This document shows, piece by piece, positions 46,786 through 55,995 of a stretch of DNA of 64,000 nt (position 1 is its first letter; each line of letters begins with the position of its first letter). The stretch comes from Caldifarciminota bacterium (lineage in GTDB: Bacteria > Hydrothermota > Hydrothermia > UBA1063 > CAJXJZ01). The notes below the pieces were generated by a model, which made no database searches, had not been told where the DNA came from, and saw nothing but the letters and a program-made list of their open reading frames with translations. A program made the translations under genes and the position numbers. The stretch is from NCBI GenBank assembly GCA_026986775.1, contig JALSNX010000020.1, positions 36,232 to 100,231 on the forward strand. Direction: 5' to 3'.

Positions 46786-47926
46786 GTACGATTTTATAAT
46801 TATTGGTGCGGGAAGTGTTGGAGTACCTCTTTCTTATTATCTTGCAAAAGAGGGTATGAGGGTTCTTGTAATAGAGAAGAAAAAGAGCGTGGGGCAGGGT
46901 TCAAACAAGGCTGCTATTGGCGGAATAAGGGCAACTCATTCCAATCCTGCAAAGATAATTGTAGGGAAAAAGAGCCTTGAAATCTTTGCAAAGTGGCATG
47001 AAAATCACAATATAGAGTGGTATAGAGGAGGTTATTCTTTTGTCGCTTACACACCTGAGATAGAAAAGGAATTAAAGGAACTTGTAAAATTCCAGCGTTC
47101 TGTAGGCCTTAATATAGAGTATTTAGAAAGGGATAAATTGCTTGAAAAAATACAGTCCCTTAATCATGATGGCTTAAGAGGAGGAACATTTTCGCCAGAA
47201 GACGGTTCTGCTTCCCCTCTTCTTACCATAAATTCCTTTTATAGAGAAGCAAAAAAAGAAGGTGCTAAATTTATGCTGGACACTGAGGTTAAGTCATTTG
47301 CAATATCAGATGGTAAAATTTCTGAGGTAAAAACAACAAAAGGGAACTTTAAAGGTGATATAATAATAAATGCTGCAGGTGCATGGGGAAATATTATTCA
47401 GAATCTTGCGGATGAAGAGATACCTGTAAAACCTGATGTTCATGAGGCCGGGATAACAGAGCCTGTAAAACACTTCCTTGACCCAATGATTGTTGATTTA
47501 AGGAGCACGGATAACTCTGCAAACTTCTATTTTTACCAGCACAGCACGGGACAGGTTATATTCTGTCTTACTCCAAAAGAGCCAAGATGGGGATTTGATA
47601 TAAGTGAGACCTCATTTTTCTTACCTGTTGCCACAAGAAGGATGATTAGTTTAGTCCCAAGACTTGCCAATATCAGGATAAGAAGAACATGGGCTGGGAT
47701 TTATCCCATGACACCGGATGGGAATCCCATTGTGGGCTTCAGTAAGAAGGTGAAGAATCTCTTTGTACTGGGTGGTATGTGCGGACAGGGATTTATGCTT
47801 GGGCCAGGGCTTGGATATTATCTTGCACGTTATTTCAAAACCGGACAACAGGATGAAGAGCTTAAAACCATTTTTACTGAATTTAACCCTTACAGGGACT
47901 TTGGACGTAAGGAAAAACTCAAGTAG
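46778..47926 (+). CDS. FAD-dependent amine/imino-acid dehydrogenase beta subunit (DAO family)
   Basis: 382 residues. The FAD Rossmann motif IIIGAGSVGVPLSYYLA is at the N-terminus; NKAAIGGIRATHS and the C-terminal AGIYPMTPDGNPIVG and GMCGQGFMLGPG are typical of DAO-family SoxB/HcnC/proline-dehydrogenase beta subunits. It carries the substrate-oxidising FAD; electrons would pass to the alpha subunit's Fe-S centres. Its place behind the saccharopine genes suggests oxidation of a lysine-related or imino-acid substrate, an inference from context. Confidence 0.85.
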   Translation: MDKYDFIIIGAGSVGVPLSYYLAKEGMRVLVIEKKKSVGQGSNKAAIGGIRATHSNPAKIIVGKKSLEIFAKWHENHNIEWYRGGYSFVAYTPEIEKELKELVKFQRSVGLNIEYLERDKLLEKIQSLNHDGLRGGTFSPEDGSASPLLTINSFYREAKKEGAKFMLDTEVKSFAISDGKISEVKTTKGNFKGDIIINAAGAWGNIIQNLADEEIPVKPDVHEAGITEPVKHFLDPMIVDLRSTDNSANFYFYQHSTGQVIFCLTPKEPRWGFDISETSFFLPVATRRMISLVPRLANIRIRRTWAGIYPMTPDGNPIVGFSKKVKNLFVLGGMCGQGFMLGPGLGYYLARYFKTGQQDEELKTIFTEFNPYRDFGRKEKLK

Positions 47927-49099
47927 ATGAAAGTATTGATTGCCACCACGTCTTTCCCACGAAACAGGAAAGACTATGGTGGCATATTTGTTTACCATCT
48001 CGCAGAGCACCTTATTAAACAGGGTATTGAAGTAAAAGTTGTTGCCCCATCCTGTGGAATACTGGAAACAGTGGACGGAGAATTTGATGGTCTTGAAGTT
48101 CACAGGTTCAGGTATTTTTTTAGAAAATGGGAGATGCTCTTCTGCCGGGGTGGTGGGGCACTGCCCATGATGAAGAAATACCCACTTTTAAAACTGCTTC
48201 TTCCATTCTCTCTGCTTGCATATGCGTACTCTGTTTTGAAACAATCTAAAGACGCTGATATTATCCTCTCAGAGTGGACGATTTCTGGCTTTGTGGCAAT
48301 ACCTGCAAAAATATTGAGACATAAAAAACTTATTGTTTCTCTCCTTGGAAGTGACATGATGAAAGCAAGGTCATCTACATTTTACAGGATGATTACACGT
48401 CTTACATTTAAATTGGCTGATAAAATTACATCAGTGAGCAGACGAATAATTAACGAGGCAAAAGAAATTGGAGCGTCTTCTGACAAACTGATTTTTCTAC
48501 CCTATGGAACGCTGGATGATTTTCTGAATATATCTCGTACAATGCCAAATAAGCCTTTTCGTCTGCTCTATATTGGCAACCTTATTCCGCTTAAGAATGT
48601 GGACGTGATTATTAAGGCAATCTCAATGCTTTCTGAAGATTATGAACTTAAAATTGTAGGAGATGGACCTTATCGCATGCAGCTTGAGCAACTTGTTAAA
48701 TCCCTTGGGGTTACAGAGAGGGTGCAATTTACAGGACGTGTCCCCCATGAAGAGATAAAAGAGCATCTTGCATGGGCCCATGCACTTATTCTTGTCAGCA
48801 GCTCTGAAGGAAGGCCCAATGTGGTGCTGGAAGCGCTTGCGTCAGGTCTTCCGGTTATTGTGTCGGATATTCCCGGCAACAGAGAATTGGTGGAAGACGG
48901 GAAAAATGGTATAGTGGTACCTCTTTCTTCTCCTGAACGTCTTGCAGAGGCCATTAAAACTCTGTTTGAAAAAAAGAATAGGTGGGAGGAGTTTTCTAAA
49001 AGAGGAAGAGAGTTTGTCATAAGGGAAGGTCTTACCTGGTCGGAGACTGCAAAGAAGCATATTAAATTATTTAAAAAACTGCTTGAAAGCCCTGTTTAG
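47927..49099 (+). CDS. Glycosyltransferase family 4
   Basis: 390 residues, with the ATG directly after the preceding stop codon. The N-terminal TSFPRNRKDYGGIFVYHLAEHL, LLYIGNLIPLKNVDVIIKAI and SSEGRPNVVLEALASGLPVI (EX7E) are textbook GT4. Acceptor unknown. It may glycosylate a surface glycan or lipid. Its 3' end overlaps the convergent flippase-like gene by 4 bp, and it is separated from the exopolysaccharide operon by 11 kb. Confidence 0.9.
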   Translation: MKVLIATTSFPRNRKDYGGIFVYHLAEHLIKQGIEVKVVAPSCGILETVDGEFDGLEVHRFRYFFRKWEMLFCRGGGALPMMKKYPLLKLLLPFSLLAYAYSVLKQSKDADIILSEWTISGFVAIPAKILRHKKLIVSLLGSDMMKARSSTFYRMITRLTFKLADKITSVSRRIINEAKEIGASSDKLIFLPYGTLDDFLNISRTMPNKPFRLLYIGNLIPLKNVDVIIKAISMLSEDYELKIVGDGPYRMQLEQLVKSLGVTERVQFTGRVPHEEIKEHLAWAHALILVSSSEGRPNVVLEALASGLPVIVSDIPGNRELVEDGKNGIVVPLSSPERLAEAIKTLFEKKNRWEEFSKRGREFVIREGLTWSETAKKHIKLFKKLLESPV

Positions 49100-50082
49100 T
49101 CTTTTCCATTTTCAGGTAAATGCAGTTCCTCTATTTCTTCTTCCTCTTCCTTTGATGGGAACAAATACCATCTGGACCCAAGGATAAACCCAACCAGACT
49201 TCCAGATATGTATCTTAACGCATGCGTTATAAATGCGTAAGTGAGTCCCATTTCCTTTGGAAGTCCATAGGCATAGAAAGCAAGGAGTGTGGAGTATTCA
49301 AATACACCAAAGTAGCCCGGTCCAGATGGGATTGATACACCCATGTTTACTGCCACCATAACAAAAAGTGCAAGTGACATGGGCCCATGATAACCTATGG
49401 CTTTAAGAAAATAAAAGTAACTGTAGAACTCAACAGCCCACGAAAGTATTGAAAGAAGCAGAATGTAGATTGTATTTTTGAGATTTCCCAGAAACCTCAG
49501 TGCAGAAATGACCTTTTTCACCTGCCTTGCCATTTTTGAGTCGCAATTTTTGTATCTGTGCTCATGGATGATGTATATTATCGCAAACACCATTATAGTT
49601 GCTGTAATGCCAAGAATGAGGTACAGGATGGCTTTTTTCATGGACTCAGGTACTTCGGTGAAAATCCATCTCCCTGTGAAGGCTCCAAGAAGTATTACCA
49701 TACCATCCAGAATTCTTTCTATAATCAGGGAACTGAAGGCAGTTGTGACAGGCACGTTTTCCTTGTGTTTTACAGCAATGGAACGCCATACGTCCCCGAG
49801 CCTCGCAGGGAGTATGTTATTTCCTAAAATATCCACGAATAATGCAGCAATACATGAAAGAGCAGATACATCCTTTACGGGTTTTAACATGAGTTTCCAT
49901 CTGTATCCTCTGATAACGTTTGCAAGAAGGAAAAGAATCACACCCCAGATGGTAAAATAGAGATTAAAATTTTGAAGAGTGGCCCATACCTCCCGAAAGT
50001 CTATTTCCTTGAAGGTGAAGTAAAGGAAGATGCCACTTATAAGAAAGCCACCAATCTTTATAATGGTTTTCTTCTTTGCCAT
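49096..50082 (-). CDS. Lysylphosphatidylglycerol synthase TM-region/flippase-like membrane protein
   Basis: 328 residues with about seven or eight membrane helices. ANVIRGYRWKLML, ILGNNILPARLGDVWRSI and SIPSGPGYFGVFEY are hallmarks of the UPF0104/AglD family, proteins related to the membrane part of MprF. The C-terminus is acidic (EEEEEIEELHLPENGKD). Likely involved in lipid or glycolipid handling; the exact substrate is unknown. It follows the recombinase gene immediately. Confidence 0.85.
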   Translation of the reverse strand: MAKKKTIIKIGGFLISGIFLYFTFKEIDFREVWATLQNFNLYFTIWGVILFLLANVIRGYRWKLMLKPVKDVSALSCIAALFVDILGNNILPARLGDVWRSIAVKHKENVPVTTAFSSLIIERILDGMVILLGAFTGRWIFTEVPESMKKAILYLILGITATIMVFAIIYIIHEHRYKNCDSKMARQVKKVISALRFLGNLKNTIYILLLSILSWAVEFYSYFYFLKAIGYHGPMSLALFVMVAVNMGVSIPSGPGYFGVFEYSTLLAFYAYGLPKEMGLTYAFITHALRYISGSLVGFILGSRWYLFPSKEEEEEIEELHLPENGKD

Positions 50083-50961
50083 TTATGCCCTCGGATGTGT
50101 TTTTTTATATTTTTCCATGATTTCCTTGAATGATGTGTTAACGTAGATGCTCGTTGTGCTTATTGAGGAGTGCCCAAGAAGTTCCTGTATTACCCTTAAA
50201 TCTGCACCATTGTCCAGAAGATGTGTGGCAAAAGAGTGTCTCAAAGTGTGGGGATGAACTCCGAACTTCAGTGCGATTTTTTCAAAAGTCGTATTTATTA
50301 TGTACCATACCTCCCTGCGTGAGAGTTTCCTTTTTCTCCGTGATAAAAAGAGCCATTTTTTACCATCCGTGCGGGTTGAAAGGTATTTATTGATGTTGTT
50401 CAGTGTTTTTGTCCCAAATAGCACTATTCTCTCTTTTTTGCCCTTACCGTAGATTCTGATACTTCGTTCCTTAAAGTCAATGTCATCCAATGTTATGTTA
50501 CACAGTTCAGATGCACGAACTCCTGTGGAGTAAAAGAGGTCAATTATTGCCTTATTTCTTATTTCAATTTCACTTTCGGGTGTCCATTCTTCCAGAATTT
50601 TGTTTATTTGCCTGACAGATAAGACGTCCGGGAGTTTGATGGGAATTTTGGGATTTTTAATTCCTTCAGGGGGAAAGGTTTCAATATACCCCATGTTTAC
50701 ACAGTACCTGTAAAAACTCCTTATAGCGGATAGTTTTCTTGACACACTTCTTGGATTGAGATTATGCTTTAAGAGGAACTCAACAAACTGTCTTATGTCT
50801 TTTCTTTCAATTTTGAGCAAACTATCCTTTCCAAAGGTGTAGTTGCAGAATTCTTTGAACTGATAAAGGTCCTTATGATAAGCCAGGACTGTATTTTTTG
50901 AATAGTTTCTTTCGTGTTTTAGATGATTGAGAAATTCCTCTACAATATCCTGTTTTTCCAC
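50083..50961 (-). CDS. Tyrosine recombinase XerC/XerD-like
   Basis: 292 residues, standard length. SAM-like N-terminal core-binding domain, then a catalytic domain with R149 (STGVRASEL), Lys in YGKGKKERI, H238/R241 (HPHTLRHSFATHL), H264 (LLGHSSI) and nucleophile Y273 (TSIYVN). It resolves chromosome dimers at dif sites. It overlaps trmFO by 22 bp; a trmFO-xer neighbourhood is also seen in Firmicutes, supporting a housekeeping Xer rather than a mobile-element integrase. Confidence 0.92.
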   Translation of the reverse strand: MEKQDIVEEFLNHLKHERNYSKNTVLAYHKDLYQFKEFCNYTFGKDSLLKIERKDIRQFVEFLLKHNLNPRSVSRKLSAIRSFYRYCVNMGYIETFPPEGIKNPKIPIKLPDVLSVRQINKILEEWTPESEIEIRNKAIIDLFYSTGVRASELCNITLDDIDFKERSIRIYGKGKKERIVLFGTKTLNNINKYLSTRTDGKKWLFLSRRKRKLSRREVWYIINTTFEKIALKFGVHPHTLRHSFATHLLDNGADLRVIQELLGHSSISTTSIYVNTSFKEIMEKYKKTHPRA

Positions 50962-52244
50962 TCAATTATCTCCTTTATAGCCCGTTCTTTTTTGAAAATA
51001 CGCCTGTTTTTACCTTTTATGCCTTTTGGTATATCTGTTAAAAGCCCCATGTTGGCATTCATGGGCTGAAAAACCCCGCCGTTTCCCTCTGAAATATACG
51101 AAAGAAGTGCTCCTATCATTGAATGACGGGGTGGTGGAATAAGTTTTTTTCCTCTAATTAAATTATAAACATTTATTGCGGCAATCAATCCTCCCATGAT
51201 AGCCTCCACATAACCCTCAGTACCGGAAAGTTGCCCTGCAATGAAAATTGAAGGATACTTTTTTAAATTAAGATTTGGCGTTATCACACCTGGTGCGTTT
51301 ATAAATGTATTTCTGTGAATCTGGCCGTATCTAAGTATTTTTGCATTCTCAAGTCCCGGTATGAGTTTTATAAGTTTTTCCTGTTCACTTCTCTTGAGTC
51401 TTGTTTGAAAGCCCACAAGTGAGTACATTGTCCTTTCCCTGTTCTCCGCTCTGAGTTGCACAACCGCAAAGGGCATTTTACCTGTTTTAGGATTTAATAG
51501 TCCTTTTGGTGAGAGTGGACCAAAAACAAGTGTGAGTTTGCCTCTTTTTGCCATCTCTTCAATGGGAAGACAGCCCTCAAAGTAAGGGACTTTATCAAAT
51601 TCGTGCGAATTAAAAGATTCTGCATTAATAATAAACTCGTAGAATCTTTCGTATTCCTCTTCTGTCATGGGAGCGTTTAAATATGCCTCATTATCAATAT
51701 TGTGTCTGTCTTTAAAATAAAGCACGTCCATATTGAGTGAATCTGCATCAACGATAGGTGAAATAGCATCGTAAAAGTGAAGAAATTCCTCACCGATGAG
51801 CATTTTAAGATTCTCTGCAAGTTTTCCCTCTGTCAGTGGACCAGAGGCCACAATTACAGGTCTTTTTTCAGGTATTTTATCAACCTTTTCTCTTCTCACT
51901 TCAATATTCGGGTGACTCTCAATTTCTTTCGTTACTTCTTTTGAAAATCCCGCTCTGTCCACCACAAGTGCTTTTCCGTGAGAAATACGATGTTTTTCCG
52001 CTATTTTTAAGAGAATAGAACCCAGTATATTGAGTTCTTTTTTCAAAAGGCCATGGGCATTGGTTTCTTCAGTGGATTTAAGGGAGTTACTGCACACAAG
52101 TTCAGCAAAAGAATCAGTTTTATGAGCAGGTGTCATGTGAACTGGCCTTTGCTCATAAAGTGTGACCTTTATACCTCTTTCTGCAAGTTGTAGTGCTGCC
52201 TCAGAACCTGCCAGTCCACCACCTATTATGATAACACGTTCCAT
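50940..52244 (-). CDS. trmFO: tRNA uracil-54 C5-methyltransferase TrmFO
   Basis: 434 residues from the ATG at 52244. A TTG start 21 nt upstream is open but lies in the promoter, and MERVIIIGGGLAGSEAALQLAERG fits the family. FAELVCSNSLKS, FQPMNANMGL and GTEGYVEAIMGG are further signatures. The FAD- and folate-dependent enzyme makes ribothymidine at U54 of the T-loop. The -10 box ends 9 nt before the ATG. Confidence 0.93.
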   Translation of the reverse strand: MERVIIIGGGLAGSEAALQLAERGIKVTLYEQRPVHMTPAHKTDSFAELVCSNSLKSTEETNAHGLLKKELNILGSILLKIAEKHRISHGKALVVDRAGFSKEVTKEIESHPNIEVRREKVDKIPEKRPVIVASGPLTEGKLAENLKMLIGEEFLHFYDAISPIVDADSLNMDVLYFKDRHNIDNEAYLNAPMTEEEYERFYEFIINAESFNSHEFDKVPYFEGCLPIEEMAKRGKLTLVFGPLSPKGLLNPKTGKMPFAVVQLRAENRERTMYSLVGFQTRLKRSEQEKLIKLIPGLENAKILRYGQIHRNTFINAPGVITPNLNLKKYPSIFIAGQLSGTEGYVEAIMGGLIAAINVYNLIRGKKLIPPPRHSMIGALLSYISEGNGGVFQPMNANMGLLTDIPKGIKGKNRRIFKKERAIKEIIEWKNRIL

Positions 52245-52253
52245 AGGAATTTT

Positions 52254-52281
52254 ATTATACTCCAAAAGAGGCGTCTTTCAA
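52254..52281 (-). promoter_or_regulatory. Promoter of trmFO-xer-flippase operon
   Basis: On the minus strand TTGAAA (52276-52281) and TATAAT (52254-52259) are 16 nt apart. The -10 ends 9 nt before the ATG. The promoter lies immediately downstream of the terminator of the preceding gene. Confidence 0.7.
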
Positions 52282-52287
52282 CGAAAT

Positions 52288-52314
52288 AAAAAGGGGGCAA
52301 ATAGCCCCCTTTTT
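52288..52314 (-). terminator. Intrinsic terminator of the lamin-tail protein gene
   Basis: AAAAAGGGGGC and GCCCCCTTTTT (52288-52298, 52304-52314) form a strong stem with a 5-nt loop, 3 nt past the stop codon at 52317. Confidence 0.9.
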
Positions 52315-52316
52315 CG

Positions 52317-55163
52317 TTACTTAATGACAAGGACTCTCAAAGGCGCCGTTTTTCTGTTTTTGAATATTACGAAATAGGCGCCTTTTCTTAAGGAGGTTGC
52401 CGGCTTTATCTTCTGACCTTTTATGTCATATACCTCAGTCTCAGAGTTATTATTGAGATATTTTGAAGCAAATTCTTTCATGCTCAGTATAAGAACTCTG
52501 TGAGTGAAATCTGTTTTATTTCTGTGGTTTTCCCTTTCAAGTGTCACCACAAAAACAGAGTTGGTATCCCCCGGAGTACCGTAGTCAGGAACCTTTCCGG
52601 AGCCTGATGCAGCCCAGTTGGAGGGGTCATTGTTGTCTACATTCGGGTCTTTGAGCTCAAGTGATGGACCGTCTCCGTCCGGTGTGGTAGGCCAACCGTT
52701 GCCATCGTCATAGAATACACTGTCAACAGTAGCTCCGTTATTATCCACAAGTTTCACCCACTCACCACCGTTTGATAACTGAATACTGTCTGCAACGTTA
52801 ATAAGTATTTCGTCCCCATCTGTTAAGTATGGCTGGTAATCCGGTTTTGATAAAAGTGAATCAACATCCCTTGCAAATACAACAAACCAGTACGGTGGAA
52901 CTTTCGTACCGTCGGGTACATGAGCCACCTTATTGGGTGTGTTGTCCATAAGATACCATCCCGTCATATCAACTGTGTCGGGGGTGGCATTCCATACCTC
53001 AACGTATTCATAATAAGCATCGTCTCCCCAGGAAGTTGAGGGGTTGTACATTATCTCATTTATTACAACGCCTGCATTAAGCCCACCTGAAGAAGATGAA
53101 ACTGTATAACTCAAAGTGTCGGAATAGGTCACTGCACCTGAATCATCCTTTGCCACCACAAAATAGGATATCTGTGTGCCTGCAGAATACTTTCCTATAC
53201 TGTAATAGAAGGTATCATTTAATTGCTTTATGTGATAGGATCCAGAATAAGAACCACCATCCACTGATATATATATGGAGTCTGTTAAAAGTCCGTAATC
53301 ATCTGTAATAATGGCAACAGCCACAACCGAATCATTTTCTGTTGGGCTGGATGGCTCATGATGGAGATTAGATATAACAGGTGGATTGTTTGAAGACTGT
53401 GAAACCATTTCTATATCGTTTGAATCTCTCGGTTCAAGTTTATAGTTACCGTAAGAATAATAGAGTGGGGCGGTGATATTGTAGACAGAATCGGATAAAG
53501 GTGTGTATGAAACACCCATATCGTCAACCCTCAAAGGTCCTGAGCCATCGTTAATCTCCCACTCTCCATATCCGAGACTATCATTTGTACAGGTAGCATT
53601 TTCAACCCTCAATAACACTCCCTCATACTTTTCTTCATTACCCTCCTGTGTGGTAACTACTAATGGAGAAGGAAGAGTTATATTGTGTGCAATAATGGTA
53701 ATGCTATCAGGTGAAATCTCTGTAAGGCCATTGTATTCTGTAACCTGCCCCTTAACAATAACTGTATCTCCGCGCTGATAAATTGTGTCAGCACCTGCGC
53801 CTGTATATATCCATATCCCACTCCATGCACCGCCGTTTTTATCCTCAAGGAAAAAGCCCCTCTGATAAACCCCTGTTATTATGCCCGTTGTTGTAACGGT
53901 GTCTCCAAAGTAATTTGAGGTGTCTCCCTGAAACTCGGTACTACTTGTATCCTGGATATCATAGATGGAAATAAAGTTTACTGTTGAAGACCTTACTGTA
54001 TATGTGGTGGTATCAGAATAACTCGTAGCGTTTGAATCGTCTTCAGCAAAAACGAAGTAGGATATAACAGTCCCTTCTGCGTATTTGCCAATGTTGAATA
54101 TGAATGTATCAACATTCCGCTCTATATGATAGGAAGCGGTGTATGCGCCGCCGTTTATGGATACATAGAGAGAATCAGTTAAAAGTCCATGGTCATCGGT
54201 TATTACTGCCCTGACCACAACAGAGTCAGTGTCCGTTGGAGAAGAAGGGATATGCTGCACACCCGTGATGGAGGGCGGATTATTCTGTCCCCCGGAACCT
54301 CCTGCAGATGCCAGCCACATACAGAGGTTAAGTGTTAAGGTAGAGTCTTTGTATGTGTACCATCCATCATAAAGATTGTTTCCATCACCTGTTCCGTCGT
54401 CAACAGGTGAAGAGTCTCCAAATCCTCCTATTCTTCCATTACCATAGGTTCCTGTAAACACTATTACATTCTGCGTACTCCCCTCAGGTTCTCCATCCTT
54501 CCAGATGTGTCCTCTTAAAGAAGAATTAATATCGGTTCTGAGAATGGCCACATCTCCACTCCAGTATCCGAATGTATCCACATCCCCGATGGGTCCATAT
54601 ATTATTGAGTCGTTCTGATCGGTACTCACATTGGTCCATGCTCCACTTATTGAATTGTTTGCCTCTCCCGTTGTGTCAAAATGTACACCAAAAACGTCCT
54701 CAAAGGCAGCATTGAAAACCCTTGGTGAGTCCCATCCATCATTATCCCTGTCAGAGGCGTTGTGGTCTGCAATCATTAAAAAGCCACCACCGTTCTGAAC
54801 AAAATCAACGATTGCCTGTATCTCGCTTGAAGATAAAGGATTCTGCGGCTCAACCATAACGAATACATCAAAGTTTGAAAGGTCCATGGGGCTTGAGGTT
54901 CCATAAGTAATGGCACTGTCAGGTGGAAGGGTTACCACCTCGTGTCCCATTTTGTAAAGAGCATATCCCCACGATGAAATGGCCCTGTCCCAGTCTGTAG
55001 GTGAAGTCGGATTGGATGGTTGTGGGTAAGGATAGTCGCTGTCAATTATCCAGTCAGCATTCCCTGCAGTCTCGTTTTTTGTGTAGTCAAACAAAAAACG
55101 GGCTGCATTTAGTTTTACTGTTACTGAAAGCACCATAATAAGTGCTATTACAGTATTTCGCAT
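52317..55163 (-). CDS. Secreted multidomain protein with lamin-tail domain and T9SS-type sorting tail
   Basis: 948 residues from the ATG at 55163 (MRNTVIALIMVLS...), chosen for the GGAGG site just upstream rather than an ATG 18 nt earlier. After the signal peptide comes a glutamine-amidotransferase-like/DUF4350-type fold (FDVFVMVEPQNPLSSSEIQ, GGGFLMIADHNASD). Then two copies of an Ig-like unit (NNPPSITGVQHIPSSPT and NNPPVISNLHHEPSSPT) flank an OB-fold-like segment. A lamin-tail domain (VINEIMYNPS ... DMTGWYLMDN) and a sorting tail (EVYDIKGQKIKP ... GAYFVIFKNRKT) end it. Predicted surface or secreted; no catalytic centre is confirmed. Confidence 0.82.
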   Translation of the reverse strand: MRNTVIALIMVLSVTVKLNAARFLFDYTKNETAGNADWIIDSDYPYPQPSNPTSPTDWDRAISSWGYALYKMGHEVVTLPPDSAITYGTSSPMDLSNFDVFVMVEPQNPLSSSEIQAIVDFVQNGGGFLMIADHNASDRDNDGWDSPRVFNAAFEDVFGVHFDTTGEANNSISGAWTNVSTDQNDSIIYGPIGDVDTFGYWSGDVAILRTDINSSLRGHIWKDGEPEGSTQNVIVFTGTYGNGRIGGFGDSSPVDDGTGDGNNLYDGWYTYKDSTLTLNLCMWLASAGGSGGQNNPPSITGVQHIPSSPTDTDSVVVRAVITDDHGLLTDSLYVSINGGAYTASYHIERNVDTFIFNIGKYAEGTVISYFVFAEDDSNATSYSDTTTYTVRSSTVNFISIYDIQDTSSTEFQGDTSNYFGDTVTTTGIITGVYQRGFFLEDKNGGAWSGIWIYTGAGADTIYQRGDTVIVKGQVTEYNGLTEISPDSITIIAHNITLPSPLVVTTQEGNEEKYEGVLLRVENATCTNDSLGYGEWEINDGSGPLRVDDMGVSYTPLSDSVYNITAPLYYSYGNYKLEPRDSNDIEMVSQSSNNPPVISNLHHEPSSPTENDSVVAVAIITDDYGLLTDSIYISVDGGSYSGSYHIKQLNDTFYYSIGKYSAGTQISYFVVAKDDSGAVTYSDTLSYTVSSSSGGLNAGVVINEIMYNPSTSWGDDAYYEYVEVWNATPDTVDMTGWYLMDNTPNKVAHVPDGTKVPPYWFVVFARDVDSLLSKPDYQPYLTDGDEILINVADSIQLSNGGEWVKLVDNNGATVDSVFYDDGNGWPTTPDGDGPSLELKDPNVDNNDPSNWAASGSGKVPDYGTPGDTNSVFVVTLERENHRNKTDFTHRVLILSMKEFASKYLNNNSETEVYDIKGQKIKPATSLRKGAYFVIFKNRKTAPLRVLVIK

Positions 55164-55196
55164 AAACACCTCCAGTTTCATAAGCCCAAGCCAAAA

Positions 55197-55225
55197 ATTT
55201 TATAATCTAACTTTCATTTTGTCAA
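55197..55225 (-). promoter_or_regulatory. Promoter of the lamin-tail protein gene
   Basis: On the minus strand TTGACA (55220-55225) and TAAAAT (55197-55202) are 17 nt apart, with a normal leader holding the GGAGG site. The remaining gap to phoU (to 55309) shows nothing else. Confidence 0.65.
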
Positions 55226-55309
55226 GCCCATAGATAAAAAACATGAATAAATCGGTGTCTTTAGGATATGGATTTATTAAAAATATTGCATAAAAATGTC
55301 GGTTTTTCG

Positions 55310-55981
55310 TCAGTCTTTTCCTGTATTGGCCCCGGATTCATTAATTAGAAGTTTGCCAGTAACAAGGAATATTATTCTTTCGCATATATTGGTTATGCGA
55401 TCCGCTATCCTCTCTAAATTGTGGCTTACCCATGTCAGATATATTGCTCTCTTTATTATTCTGGGTTCGTCTATCATATAAGTCAGTAATTCTCTGAATA
55501 TTTGTTCATTTAGTTTATCTACAAGGTTGTCTTTTTTAATAACTTCCCGGGCTTTTGCAATATCCCGTGTTTTGAAGGCATTTAAACTTTCAATTAACAT
55601 TTCTTTATCTATTTGTGCCATTCTTGGTAAGTCAATGAGTGGTTTTGCATGCGGTTTTCTCCCATGCATTTTTACTATCTGCGCAATGCCTTTTGCGTGA
55701 TCTCCAATACGTTCAAGTTCTATTGTTATGTGTATTATGGCAATTATATCTCTCAACTCTATAGCAACGGGCTGCTGAGTGGCTATAACTTCAAGGGCTT
55801 TTTCTTCTATTTCCCATCTTTTATTGTTAATTGATTCATCATTTTTGATTACACTTGTGGCTTTATTTATATCCAGGTCTATCAGGGCTTTCATTGAGTT
55901 TTCTATAGCATCTGTGACCATGCTCCCAAGTATTAACATCTCCTTTTCAAGTTCTCTGACTTGCTCATGTAGTTTTCTCAT
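55310..55981 (-). CDS. phoU: Phosphate transport regulator PhoU
   Basis: 223 residues behind a GGAGG site. Two repeated three-helix bundles with the ELERIGDHAKGIA and NLERIADRITNICERI metal-binding motifs identify PhoU, which links the Pst transporter to PhoR to shut off the phosphate regulon. It is the last gene of the pst operon, 14 nt after pstB. Confidence 0.96.
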   Translation of the reverse strand: MRKLHEQVRELEKEMLILGSMVTDAIENSMKALIDLDINKATSVIKNDESINNKRWEIEEKALEVIATQQPVAIELRDIIAIIHITIELERIGDHAKGIAQIVKMHGRKPHAKPLIDLPRMAQIDKEMLIESLNAFKTRDIAKAREVIKKDNLVDKLNEQIFRELLTYMIDEPRIIKRAIYLTWVSHNLERIADRITNICERIIFLVTGKLLINESGANTGKD

Positions 55982-55995
55982 ATATTTTTCCTCCT

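Noticed and set aside
50083..50961. The tyrosine recombinase as a mobile-element integrase
   Set aside because: It overlaps trmFO, has standard Xer length and motifs, and shows no attachment-site repeats or phage genes nearby.
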